A stretch of 5,071 bases of DNA from an uncultured Acidimicrobiales bacterium (GCA_938091985.1 CALKOE010000218.1:1-5071); one strand, 5' to 3'. Positions 1 through 5,071 are shown, numbered from the stretch's first letter. Notes: a model not told the origin generated them from the sequence alone. Program-made: numbers and translations.

Positions 1-117
1 GTTGTCGGTGTCCGCGTTGGAATCGCCGTCATCGCCACAGGAAGCGGCAAACAGCGTGAATGCGAAGAGAAGGGCGAGCAATCTCGCCAGTCTCGAGCGT
101 GAGGATCGGGTAGTCAT
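1..117 (-). CDS. Lipoprotein, N-terminal fragment (runs off the left edge)
   Basis: Reading the minus strand from an ATG at 117-115 gives 39 open codons to the window edge. The peptide starts with a basic n-region (R4, R7, R9, R12), then a hydrophobic core at about residues 13-25, then a lipobox F-A-A-S-C with the lipidated cysteine at position 27. After that comes an acidic, Gly/Asp/Ser/Asn-rich linker. This is a classical type II signal peptide: the protein should be exported, diacylated on Cys27 and anchored outside the cytoplasmic membrane. A strong GGAGGAG lies six bases upstream of the ATG, which fixes the start. The mature domain lies outside the window, so the function is unknown. Leaders like this are common on ABC-transporter substrate-binding proteins of actinobacteria, but that is only a guess. 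It lies on the same strand as the SDR pair, 160 bp downstream, so it could be co-transcribed or have its own promoter. Confidence 0.82.
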   Translation of the reverse strand, partial: MTTRSSRSRLARLLALLFAFTLFAASCGDDGDSNADTDN

Positions 118-123
118 GGGTAT

Positions 124-130
124 CTCCTCC
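124..130 (-). promoter_or_regulatory. Shine-Dalgarno of the lipoprotein gene
   Basis: On the minus strand GGAGGAG is followed by six bases (ATACCC) and then the ATG at 117. It is the strongest ribosome-binding site in the window and supports this short edge fragment as a real, well-expressed gene. Confidence 0.8.
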
Positions 131-162
131 AGGGGGAAACCATCGGCGGGACATGTGACTCG

Positions 163-222
163 CGCCACAAGGTTTAGCACCATGGTCCATGCAATGCGTC
201 ACCCGCAAGCATTCGCCACAAG
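163..222. repeat. Two 9-bp direct repeats upstream of the lipoprotein gene
   Basis: CGCCACAAG occurs at 163-171 and again at 214-222 (CTTGTGGCG when read toward the lipoprotein gene), 51 bp apart, in the 160-bp spacer between the SDR operon and the lipoprotein start. A pair this short can arise by chance. It might be a repeated activator or repressor site, since 51 bp is close to five helical turns. The rest of the spacer (118-277) shows no convincing terminator: only a loopless 10-bp palindrome CGGCGCGCCG at 259-268 and an 8-bp palindrome ACCATGGT at 179-186. Confidence 0.3.
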
Positions 223-277
223 AACTTCAAGCTGATTTCAGATTCGTTGCGATCCGATCGGCGCGCCGAGCCAACCC

Positions 278-1060
278 TCAGGGGTGTTGGCTGCTCACCG
301 AGACGACTTCACCGGTCATATAACTGGCCAGATCACTGGCGAGAAACACCATCACGTTGGCGACTTCCCAAGGCTCAGCGGCCCGACCGAACGCCTCACG
401 CGCCGACAACTGATCGAGAAGAGCTTCGTCACTGACCTTCGCGAGGAATGCATGCATGGCGATGCTCGGGGCAACGGCATTGACCCTGATGCCGTGCTCG
501 GCCGACTCGATCGCCGAACAGCGGGTGAGCGCCATCACGCCCGCCTTCGCTGCGGCGTAGTGGCACTGCTCTTCTTGCGCCCGCCAGCCGACGACCGACG
601 CGTTGTTCACGATCGCGCCTTCGATTCCTGCATCGATCATGTGGCGCAGCACGGCTCGGGTGCAGCGCATCGTGCCGTCGAGCGTCACGCCCAGAACGGC
701 GCTCCACTGGTCGTCGGTCATGTCGACGAGACGGACCGAACCACCGAGACCGGCATTGTTCATCATGACGTCGATACCGCCCATGCCATCGACGGCGGCA
801 GCCACAAGTGCCTGCACGTCGTCTTCCACGGTGACGTTGCAGATCTGAGTCAGCGGTCGAGTCCCGGTCTCGGTCGCGAGACGGTCGGCGGTCTCGTCGA
901 GACGGCGCTCATGGATGTCGGAGATGAGCACCTTGGCGCCCTCGAGCAGGCAGCGCTTCGCTACCGCCGAGCCGATTCCGGTGCCGGCAGCCGCCGTGAC
1001 AACGACCCGCTTCCCGGCGAGCAGATTGCGCCCGTCCGGCTCTTCCGGGATCGACGGCAC
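278..1060 (-). CDS. ipdF: SDR-family dehydrogenase, IpdF-like (steroid C/D-ring catabolism)
   Basis: Classical short-chain dehydrogenase/reductase of 260 residues, starting at GTG 1060-1058. The open frame extends further upstream, but that part overlaps the preceding gene, while this GTG has AAGGA six bases before it. Visible features: Rossmann cofactor loop TAAAGTGIG (22-30), Asp48 at the end of beta-2 suggesting NAD(H) rather than NADP(H), NNAG (101-104), and catalytic Ser155, Tyr168 and Lys172 (Y-A-A-A-K). The position of the usual fourth catalytic Asn is Thr126. The unusual TAAAGTGIG loop, the W-R-A-Q segment before the active Tyr, the AFGRAAEPWEV stretch and the S-S-Q-H-P end match, from memory, mycobacterial IpdF (Rv3559c, about 262 aa). 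IpdF interconverts the 5-hydroxy and 5-oxo groups of a bicyclic indane carboxyl-CoA derived from cholesterol rings C and D. Cytosolic. Second gene of a two-gene operon. The exact substrate here is inferred; the SDR assignment is secure. Confidence 0.88.
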   Translation of the reverse strand: MPSIPEEPDGRNLLAGKRVVVTAAAGTGIGSAVAKRCLLEGAKVLISDIHERRLDETADRLATETGTRPLTQICNVTVEDDVQALVAAAVDGMGGIDVMMNNAGLGGSVRLVDMTDDQWSAVLGVTLDGTMRCTRAVLRHMIDAGIEGAIVNNASVVGWRAQEEQCHYAAAKAGVMALTRCSAIESAEHGIRVNAVAPSIAMHAFLAKVSDEALLDQLSAREAFGRAAEPWEVANVMVFLASDLASYMTGEVVSVSSQHP

Positions 1061-1062
1061 CG

Positions 1063-1986
1063 TCAGTCCTTCTTCTCTTGTGCGGCCATGTCGGCCATGC
1101 GGCGCTCGAGGTCGGAAATGAACGGGTTTGGTTCCTGCCCGACTGTGGTGGGGAGCATCTGGGCGATCTCCTCGGGCGACCACTGGTCGCCACCGGCCCA
1201 CATCGTGCGCAGTTCTTCAGGCTGGTTCCACACGGAGATCCGACGCCCGACGACGGTGTAGACCTGCGCGTTGATCTCGCGGCCCGCATCGCTCATCAGA
1301 TAGATGGCCATCGGGGCGATGTCGCCCGGCTCACCGGTCTCGATCTCAAACGGCACGTTCTCGCTCATGCGGGTCTTCGCCACCGGCGCAATGCAGTTGG
1401 CGTTGATCGCCGGGCCACCACGGAGCTTGATGCTCGCGGCCGTCATCGCGGCAGAACGGGTGAGGCTGACGATGCCGCCCTTGGCAGCGGAGTAGTTCGG
1501 CTGCGCTGTCGACGCGGTGAACGCTCCCGACGTGAATCCGACGAGCGAGCCGCCGGTCTCCTGCTTGCGCATCCGGGCGAACGCAGCGCGATAGACGTTG
1601 AAGTGACCCTTGAGGTGAACGGCGACTACATGGTCCCATTCGTCTTCGCTCATGTTGAAGAGCATCCGCTCGCGCAACACGCCGGCCGGGCAGACGACAC
1701 CGTCGATGGTGCCCCAGTTGTCGACCGCCGCTGCCACCACAGCTTCGCCGACGTCGAACTGGCTGATATCGCCGGCCACAGCGACGGCCTTACCGCCTGC
1801 TGCCTCGATCTCGGCGACGGCAGCATCGGCCACCTCACTCGAGGGGTCGCTGCCGTCCATCGACACGCCGTAGTCAGCGACCACGATGTTGGCGCCTTCG
1901 GCGGCCGCCGCGAGAGCGATGGCCTTGCCGATACCGGCGCCGCCGCCGGTGATTGCGATGTTCTTGCCTTCGAGGAATCCGGCCAC
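1063..1986 (-). CDS. SDR-family oxidoreductase, 17beta-HSD4/MFE-2-like type
   Basis: A 307-residue cytosolic short-chain dehydrogenase with a C-terminal extension of about 55 residues beyond the usual SDR core. Motifs: TGGGAGIG cofactor loop (13-20), Asp38 after beta-2 (NAD preference likely), catalytic Ser153, Tyr165 and Lys169 (Y-S-A-A-K). V-H-L-K-G-H-F (123-129) puts His124 where many SDRs have Asn; as I recall, this is typical of the 17beta-HSD4/hydroxyacyl-CoA dehydrogenase-like branch. The NNAG motif that normally stabilises the central sheet reads C-P-A-G (99-102). Likely role: NAD-dependent oxidation of a hydroxyacyl-CoA or hydroxysteroid-type substrate. Mycobacterial steroid clusters encode a similar-sized pair (about 304 and 259 aa), but orthology is not established here. 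GTG at 1986 is the only possible start: an in-frame TGA lies 24 bases upstream with no start codon between. Promoter-proximal gene of the operon; its stop lies two bases before the next start. Confidence 0.88.
   Translation of the reverse strand: MAGFLEGKNIAITGGGAGIGKAIALAAAAEGANIVVADYGVSMDGSDPSSEVADAAVAEIEAAGGKAVAVAGDISQFDVGEAVVAAAVDNWGTIDGVVCPAGVLRERMLFNMSEDEWDHVVAVHLKGHFNVYRAAFARMRKQETGGSLVGFTSGAFTASTAQPNYSAAKGGIVSLTRSAAMTAASIKLRGGPAINANCIAPVAKTRMSENVPFEIETGEPGDIAPMAIYLMSDAGREINAQVYTVVGRRISVWNQPEELRTMWAGGDQWSPEEIAQMLPTTVGQEPNPFISDLERRMADMAAQEKKD
1067..1072 (-). promoter_or_regulatory. Shine-Dalgarno of the IpdF-like gene, inside the upstream gene's 3' end
   Basis: On the minus strand GAAGGA is followed by six bases, which include the TGA stop of the 307-residue SDR, and then GTG at 1060. 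The site lies within the last codons of the upstream gene, so translation of the two SDRs is probably coupled. It also decides the start of the distal gene. Confidence 0.7.
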
Positions 1987-1995
1987 AGCCCGATG

Positions 1996-2000
1996 CTCCT
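1996..2000 (-). promoter_or_regulatory. Shine-Dalgarno of the 307-residue SDR
   Basis: AGGAG on the minus strand lies nine bases before the GTG start at 1986. Together with the in-frame stop just upstream it confirms the GTG as the initiation codon. Confidence 0.7.
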
Positions 2001-2005
2001 GTGTT

Positions 2006-2035
2006 CGTGATCAGTGAGAAAGCGACACTAGTCAA
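2006..2035 (-). promoter_or_regulatory. Possible promoter/operator zone of the SDR operon
   Basis: On the minus strand a TTGACT hexamer (2035-2030) resembles a -35 element. No good -10 lies 16-18 bases downstream, where the sequence is GATCAC. An overlapping TAGTGT (2030-2025) could instead be a -10 but lacks a -35. CGTGATCA at 2006-2013 shares eight bases with the palindrome upstream of the TetR gene. The operon promoter must lie in the divergent region, but its exact elements are uncertain. Confidence 0.25.
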
Positions 2036-2073
2036 CCGCCCCTGCCGACCCGTAGTTCGCCCGGAGCGACGCC

Positions 2074-2086
2074 GGTGTCAGACACC
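2074..2086. promoter_or_regulatory. Perfect 13-bp palindrome, candidate operator
   Basis: GGTGTC-A-GACACC has two perfect 6-bp arms around a single central base, in the middle of the divergent region. It lies about 90 bp upstream of the SDR start and about 140 bp upstream of the GGDEF-EAL start. Spacing and symmetry suit a dimeric repressor such as a TetR- or GntR-type protein. It could equally be a member of a dispersed genomic repeat family. Its right arm is also the beginning of the 15-bp tandem repeat. Confidence 0.45.
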
Positions 2087-2110
2087 CGCCACACCGACAC
2101 CCGCCACACA
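2081..2110. repeat. 15-bp tandem duplication
   Basis: The unit GACACCCGCCACACC (2081-2095) is followed immediately by a second copy at 2096-2110 that differs only in its last base, so 14 of 15 positions match. A shorter echo, CCACACC, follows at 2115-2121. The repeats are noncoding and sit between the divergently transcribed SDR operon and the GGDEF-EAL gene. They may be iterated regulatory half-sites or a slippage product. Confidence 0.75.
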
Positions 2111-2136
2111 TTGGCCACACCGCGTGGGGGAAACCC

Positions 2137-2172
2137 TCACCGCGCGTCACGGGTATCCGCGTTCACCGCGCG
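2137..2172. repeat. 10-bp direct repeat upstream of the GGDEF-EAL gene
   Basis: TCACCGCGCG occurs at 2137-2146 and 2163-2172, 26 bp apart start to start. A shorter CACCGCG lies at 2118-2124. These copies lie 55-110 bp upstream of the GTG at 2227, where a promoter and its control sites would be expected. GC-rich composition raises the chance expectation, so a regulatory role is only possible. Confidence 0.4.
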
Positions 2173-2215
2173 GGTGCCGCGTAGTTTGTTCTCGGGCTGA
2201 AGTACCCACCGACGC

Positions 2216-2220
2216 AGGAG
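2216..2220 (+). promoter_or_regulatory. Shine-Dalgarno of the GGDEF-EAL gene
   Basis: AGGAG is followed by six bases (TAAGGC) and the GTG at 2227. The TAA at 2221-2223 is in frame, so no earlier start is possible and the GTG is the first usable codon. Confidence 0.75.
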
Positions 2221-2226
2221 TAAGGC

Positions 2227-4398
2227 GTGACCCACGAGCGCGAGACCGCGACCGTGACTGGCGACCGATCCCGCGCCGACGTGCTCGCGCGTCTGGCTCG
2301 GATGACCGACCCGGGAACCGACGATCTGACCAGGACCCTCGATGCGCGTGCCGCGCTCGACCGACTGAGTGGCCCCGCGCTGCTTGTCGACCTCGACGGC
2401 ACGATCCTCGACGTCAACGACCAAGTCGATGGCATCGGCGTCGACCGAGCCCTCATCCGCGGCAGAGCCCTCTGGTCCGCTCCCATTTGGGCCAACGGCG
2501 ATGCGTCCTCAACGCTTTCGCCTCTCGTCGAGGCCGGAGCGGAGGGCCGCGCCGGCCAGCGCACCATCGACATCGGTGGCGCCGCCCCTCGCCCCGGGCG
2601 CGTGTCCCTCACCCCCGTCATCGACGACTCCCGCTCGGTGGCGGTTCTTCTCGTCGAGCTGCGCGGATTGGCCGACAGCCGAGAGACCGACGCGCTGATC
2701 CAGGCCACGACCCAGGCTCTGGCTGCCGCCGAGGACATCTTCCGAGCGGTTGCCGAGCACACGAGTGACCTCGTTTGCCTCCATGACCCGACCGGCACCT
2801 TTACCTACGTGTCGCCGTCGTGTCGACGGTTGCTCGACATCGATCCTGCTTCTCTCCTCGGCACCCATCCCGTCGAAGTCGCCCACACCAACACCCGCGA
2901 CGCACTCGTGCAGGCGATCCACGATGCCGGTCGTCGTGGATCAGAACCGACGCGCTTTCGTCACCGGCTCCGGCACCGCAACGGTTCGTTTCGATGGTTC
3001 GAGACCGCGATCACGCCGATTCTCGAGCCAGGCGGCGCGGTCCGTCAGCTGCAGTCGTCGAGCCGCGACATCACCGAACAGCGCGAGACCGAGCAGAGCC
3101 TCATCAAGCAGGCGTTCCACGACGAGCTCACCGGACTCCCCAACCGCGCCCTCCTGATCGACCGGATGACACATGCGTTGGCGGCGAGCGAACGCTCGAA
3201 TCAGCCGATCGGTGTGCTGTTCATCGACCTCGATGGCTTCAAGACGATCAATGACACGCTCGGCCATCCAGTTGGCGACACGGCACTGACCAAGGTCGCA
3301 GAGCGACTGACGGCGATCGTGCGCCCTGGCGACACCCTCGCCCGTATCGGCGGCGACGAGTTCCTGATGCTGTGCGCCGGCACCGACGGCGCCCGCGGCG
3401 CCACCGCAGTCGCTCGCCGCATTCTCGATGCCTTCGCCCAACCGTTCGTCCTCGAGGGGCGCGAGATCGAGATCGGTGCCTCGATCGGTATCGCGACGTC
3501 GATGGGCTCCGAAGACCCCGATCGCATCATCGAAAACGCCGACACCGCGATGTACGAGGCCAAGCACGAAGGTCGCGGCCGTTTCGCGATCCACAACGAG
3601 ACCGACCAGTCGCTGGCCCTCGAACGCATCGACACCGAAGAGGCCCTGCGCCGCGCGGTGCACAACAACGAACTCCGCCTGCACTATCAGCCCGAACTCG
3701 ACCTCGAGTCGGGCCGCATCGTCGGCTTCGAGGCCCTCGTCCGATGGCAGCGTCCCGATGGCCGTCTCGTGCCGCCCGGCGAATTCATTCCGCTCGCAGA
3801 AGAGACCGGCATCATCGTCGACCTGGGTCGATGGGTCATCGCCGAAGCGTGCCGCCAAGCCTCACTGTGGCGGGTCTATCGAACCCCGGAACAAGAACCT
3901 GTTCGGATCTGGGTCAATCTCTCGGCGCGCCAGCTCGGTGACCCTGATCTTGTGCCGTTCGTCGAACGCACCGTCGAAGCTGCCGGGATCTCCACCGACG
4001 AAATCTGTCTCGAGATCACCGAGTCGGCCCTCATGGACGATGCCCAGGCGGCGACCGAACAGCTCGATGAACTCCGTCGCATCGGCATCAGCCTCGGCAT
4101 CGACGACTTCGGCACGGGCTGGTCGCAATTCGCGTATCTGCAGCGACTTCCACTCGACGTGTTGAAGATCGACCGCTCGTTCGTCTCTGGCCTCGCATCC
4201 GACCACGCCGCCGCGACGATCGTCGCCGCGATCATCGATCTCGCCCATGCCCTGGGGCTCATCGTGATCGCCGAAGGTGTCGAATCAGAGGACCAGCTCG
4301 CGGTTCTTCGCGAACTCGACTGTGACCAAGCACTCGGGTTCTTGTTCTCCGAACCGCGTGAGCCCGCCGCATTCGATCACGCGCTGAACTCCAACTGA
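2227..4398 (+). CDS. PAS-PAS-GGDEF-EAL cyclic-di-GMP signalling protein
   Basis: A 723-residue protein without a signal peptide or membrane segment, so cytosolic. In order: a degenerate PAS-like region (about 43-148), a clearer PAS domain with a PAC-type tail (about 168-287), a GGDEF diguanylate cyclase domain (about 292-455) and an EAL phosphodiesterase domain (about 465-718). The cyclase looks active: F-I-D-L-D-G-F-K (332-339) carries metal-binding Asp334, the signature is intact GGDEF (375-379), and an inhibitory I-site R-P-G-D (366-369) sits five residues before it. In the EAL domain E502-A-L, Asn564, Glu596, Asp626-Asp627, Lys647 and Glu683 correspond to the metal and catalytic residues of RocR-type enzymes. 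However, Leu703 occupies the place of the conserved Gln in the QG[YF] motif, and DDFGTGY reads DDFGTGW. It may therefore both make and degrade c-di-GMP, with PAS sensing setting the balance. The PAS ligand cannot be told. It is transcribed divergently from the SDR operon and ends one base before the convergent TetR stop. Confidence 0.95.
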   Translation: MTHERETATVTGDRSRADVLARLARMTDPGTDDLTRTLDARAALDRLSGPALLVDLDGTILDVNDQVDGIGVDRALIRGRALWSAPIWANGDASSTLSPLVEAGAEGRAGQRTIDIGGAAPRPGRVSLTPVIDDSRSVAVLLVELRGLADSRETDALIQATTQALAAAEDIFRAVAEHTSDLVCLHDPTGTFTYVSPSCRRLLDIDPASLLGTHPVEVAHTNTRDALVQAIHDAGRRGSEPTRFRHRLRHRNGSFRWFETAITPILEPGGAVRQLQSSSRDITEQRETEQSLIKQAFHDELTGLPNRALLIDRMTHALAASERSNQPIGVLFIDLDGFKTINDTLGHPVGDTALTKVAERLTAIVRPGDTLARIGGDEFLMLCAGTDGARGATAVARRILDAFAQPFVLEGREIEIGASIGIATSMGSEDPDRIIENADTAMYEAKHEGRGRFAIHNETDQSLALERIDTEEALRRAVHNNELRLHYQPELDLESGRIVGFEALVRWQRPDGRLVPPGEFIPLAEETGIIVDLGRWVIAEACRQASLWRVYRTPEQEPVRIWVNLSARQLGDPDLVPFVERTVEAAGISTDEICLEITESALMDDAQAATEQLDELRRIGISLGIDDFGTGWSQFAYLQRLPLDVLKIDRSFVSGLASDHAAATIVAAIIDLAHALGLIVIAEGVESEDQLAVLRELDCDQALGFLFSEPREPAAFDHALNSN

Positions 4399-4399
4399 C

Positions 4400-5005
4400 T
4401 CAGCTGCCGGTTCGCGTCGGGATCAGCATCTTCACGGCGTGACGCAGTTCGGCCTCGACGCTTCCTGCCTCGGCGAGGCCACCCACCCACCGGGTGATGG
4501 CCGAGAGCCAGACATGACCGACGACCCGGGCCACGCCCGCCGCATCGATCCCCGGCTCCGCGCCGATCGCGGCGACGATCATCTCACCGACCTCTGAGTC
4601 GATGTAGAGCTTGTACTGAGCGGCAGACGGGTCCGTTGTGCTCAGCGCGGTCACGAGCGCCCCCATCAGGACCGGCGCGCCTTCCGCCGCGCTGGCGGCC
4701 TCGCCCAACACGTCGGCCAGGCGATCGGCGGCGCCTCCGGAGGAAACCGATTCGCTCTCGAGGCGACGCCGAAGGATGTGGACCCAACCCGCCAAGCCGG
4801 CCAGCAGTAGGTCGTCCTTGCTCGCGAAGTGGCGATAGATGGTGCCCAACGAGACGTTGGACCGTTCGGCCACCGCCCGCATCTGCACCGCCTCGTAGCC
4901 GCCCTCATCCGCGAGGTTCATCGCCGCTTCCACGATGCGAGTGCGGCGAGCGGCTTTTCCATCGGCCCCGCGCTGCGGGGTCGTGGTTTCGGCTGAGGTC
5001 GGCAT
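4400..5005 (-). CDS. TetR-family transcriptional regulator, KstR-like
   Basis: A 201-residue cytosolic DNA-binding repressor candidate. Residues about 20-66 form the TetR helix-turn-helix; GGYEAVQMRAVAERSNV (35-51) and the recognition helix with L-G-T-I-Y-R-H-F (53-60) are very close, from memory, to KstR (Rv3574), the mycobacterial repressor of cholesterol catabolism that responds to a steroid CoA thioester. The C-terminal H-V-W-L-S (164-168) and A-V-K-M-L-I (190-195) also match the KstR ligand-domain pattern. KstR2 (Rv3557c) is less similar by eye. ATG 5005 is the only start in frame before the window edge. It has no Shine-Dalgarno, and a GACAAT -10-like hexamer lies eight bases upstream, suggesting a leaderless message. 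The gene converges on the GGDEF-EAL gene. The effector and targets here are inferred; the SDR operon is a plausible target. Confidence 0.92.
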   Translation of the reverse strand: MPTSAETTTPQRGADGKAARRTRIVEAAMNLADEGGYEAVQMRAVAERSNVSLGTIYRHFASKDDLLLAGLAGWVHILRRRLESESVSSGGAADRLADVLGEAASAAEGAPVLMGALVTALSTTDPSAAQYKLYIDSEVGEMIVAAIGAEPGIDAAGVARVVGHVWLSAITRWVGGLAEAGSVEAELRHAVKMLIPTRTGS

Positions 5006-5013
5006 GGCCGAGA

Positions 5014-5019
5014 ATTGTC
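5014..5019 (-). promoter_or_regulatory. Candidate -10 element of the TetR gene (leaderless transcript)
   Basis: On the minus strand GACAAT (four of six bases of TATAAT, including both A's of the core and the final T) is followed by eight bases and then the ATG at 5005. The start codon A is therefore at the expected transcription start. The absence of any Shine-Dalgarno agrees with a leaderless mRNA, which is common in actinobacteria. No good -35 hexamer is visible. Confidence 0.45.
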
Positions 5020-5045
5020 GCGGACACCTGCGCCGATCGCGAAAT

Positions 5046-5057
5046 CCGTGATCACGG
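5046..5057. promoter_or_regulatory. Perfect 12-bp palindrome upstream of the TetR gene, candidate operator
   Basis: CCGTGATCACGG is perfectly self-complementary and is centred about 46 bp upstream of the probable TetR transcription start. TetR-family genes are often autoregulated from such sites. Whether a divergent gene begins to the right cannot be seen. It does not match the mycobacterial KstR operator (AAC-nn-GTT core). Confidence 0.4.
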
Positions 5058-5071
5058 CAAGATGTACGCTG

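Noticed and set aside
2..235. 77-codon plus-strand open frame at the left edge
   Set aside because: It overlaps the minus-strand lipoprotein leader, which has a textbook signal peptide and Shine-Dalgarno; this frame shows neither.
259..268. CGGCGCGCCG palindrome after the SDR operon as a terminator
   Set aside because: It has no loop or T-run and is a GC-only palindrome expected in this composition.
1061..1201. Longer ATG-start version of the IpdF-like gene beginning at 1201
   Set aside because: The extra 47 residues overlap the upstream SDR, are basic and low in conserved features, and the GTG at 1060 has a well-placed ribosome-binding site and gives the family length.
284..1261. 325-codon plus-strand open frame opposite the IpdF-like SDR
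   Set aside because: It is antisense to a clear SDR gene, is rich in His, Arg and Asp in the way of a GC-rich shadow frame, has no Shine-Dalgarno and shows no recognisable motif.
1078..2010. 310-codon plus-strand open frame opposite the 307-residue SDR
   Set aside because: Antisense shadow of a conserved gene; composition dominated by Arg, His, Asp and Gly and no domain signature.
1987..2226. Canonical KstR (AAC-nn-GTT) or KstR2 (CAAG-nn-CTTG) operators in the divergent region
   Set aside because: I looked for both cores and found neither; any control by the KstR-like protein would need a different site.
2941..3858. 305-codon minus-strand open frame inside the GGDEF-EAL gene
   Set aside because: Opposite the conserved GGDEF and EAL motifs; its length is explained by codon bias of the real gene.
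4349..4414. Possible bidirectional terminator from CGAACCG (4350-4356) and CGGTTCG (4408-4414)
   Set aside because: The 7-bp arms are about 50 bases apart, lie within both coding regions and have no T-tract.

Overview
The window is GC-rich, densely coded DNA with GTG starts, Shine-Dalgarno sequences and a Sec/lipobox lipoprotein. It looks like a high-GC actinobacterium. The lipoprotein leader (A-A-S-C-G-D-D) together with steroid-type catabolic genes would suit an Acidimicrobiia-like lineage, but that placement is inference.

Layout from left to right. (1) The first 117 bases on the minus strand hold the N-terminus of a lipoprotein gene that runs off the left edge. (2) A 160-bp spacer follows. 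(3) A two-gene minus-strand operon (1986 to 278) encodes two short-chain dehydrogenases/reductases (SDRs). The promoter-proximal one has 307 residues and resembles the 17beta-HSD4/MFE-2 type. The distal one has 260 residues and closely resembles IpdF, which acts on the steroid C/D-ring remnant in actinobacterial cholesterol catabolism. Two bases separate the genes. (4) A 240-bp divergent intergenic region holds a perfect 13-bp palindrome, a 15-bp tandem duplication and a 10-bp direct repeat. (5) A 723-residue plus-strand protein has PAS-PAS-GGDEF-EAL architecture and is a soluble cyclic-di-GMP cyclase/phosphodiesterase candidate. (6) A minus-strand TetR-family regulator, similar to KstR of the mycobacterial cholesterol regulon, converges on it with one base between the two stop codons. 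It appears to be leaderless, and a 12-bp perfect palindrome lies upstream.

How the genes may work together: the SDR pair and the KstR-like regulator both point to degradation of steroid or similar polycyclic/acyl-CoA substrates. The TetR protein is a candidate regulator of this locus, although no canonical KstR operator is visible. The GGDEF-EAL gene sits between them on the opposite strand, and nothing in the sequence links it mechanistically to catabolism. All five genes look intact apart from the edge-truncated lipoprotein. I see no RNA gene, CRISPR array, transposon or phage element, and no convincing evidence of an entirely new system. The most interesting signals are the repeat-rich divergent region, two active-site or motif substitutions, and the candidate operator.
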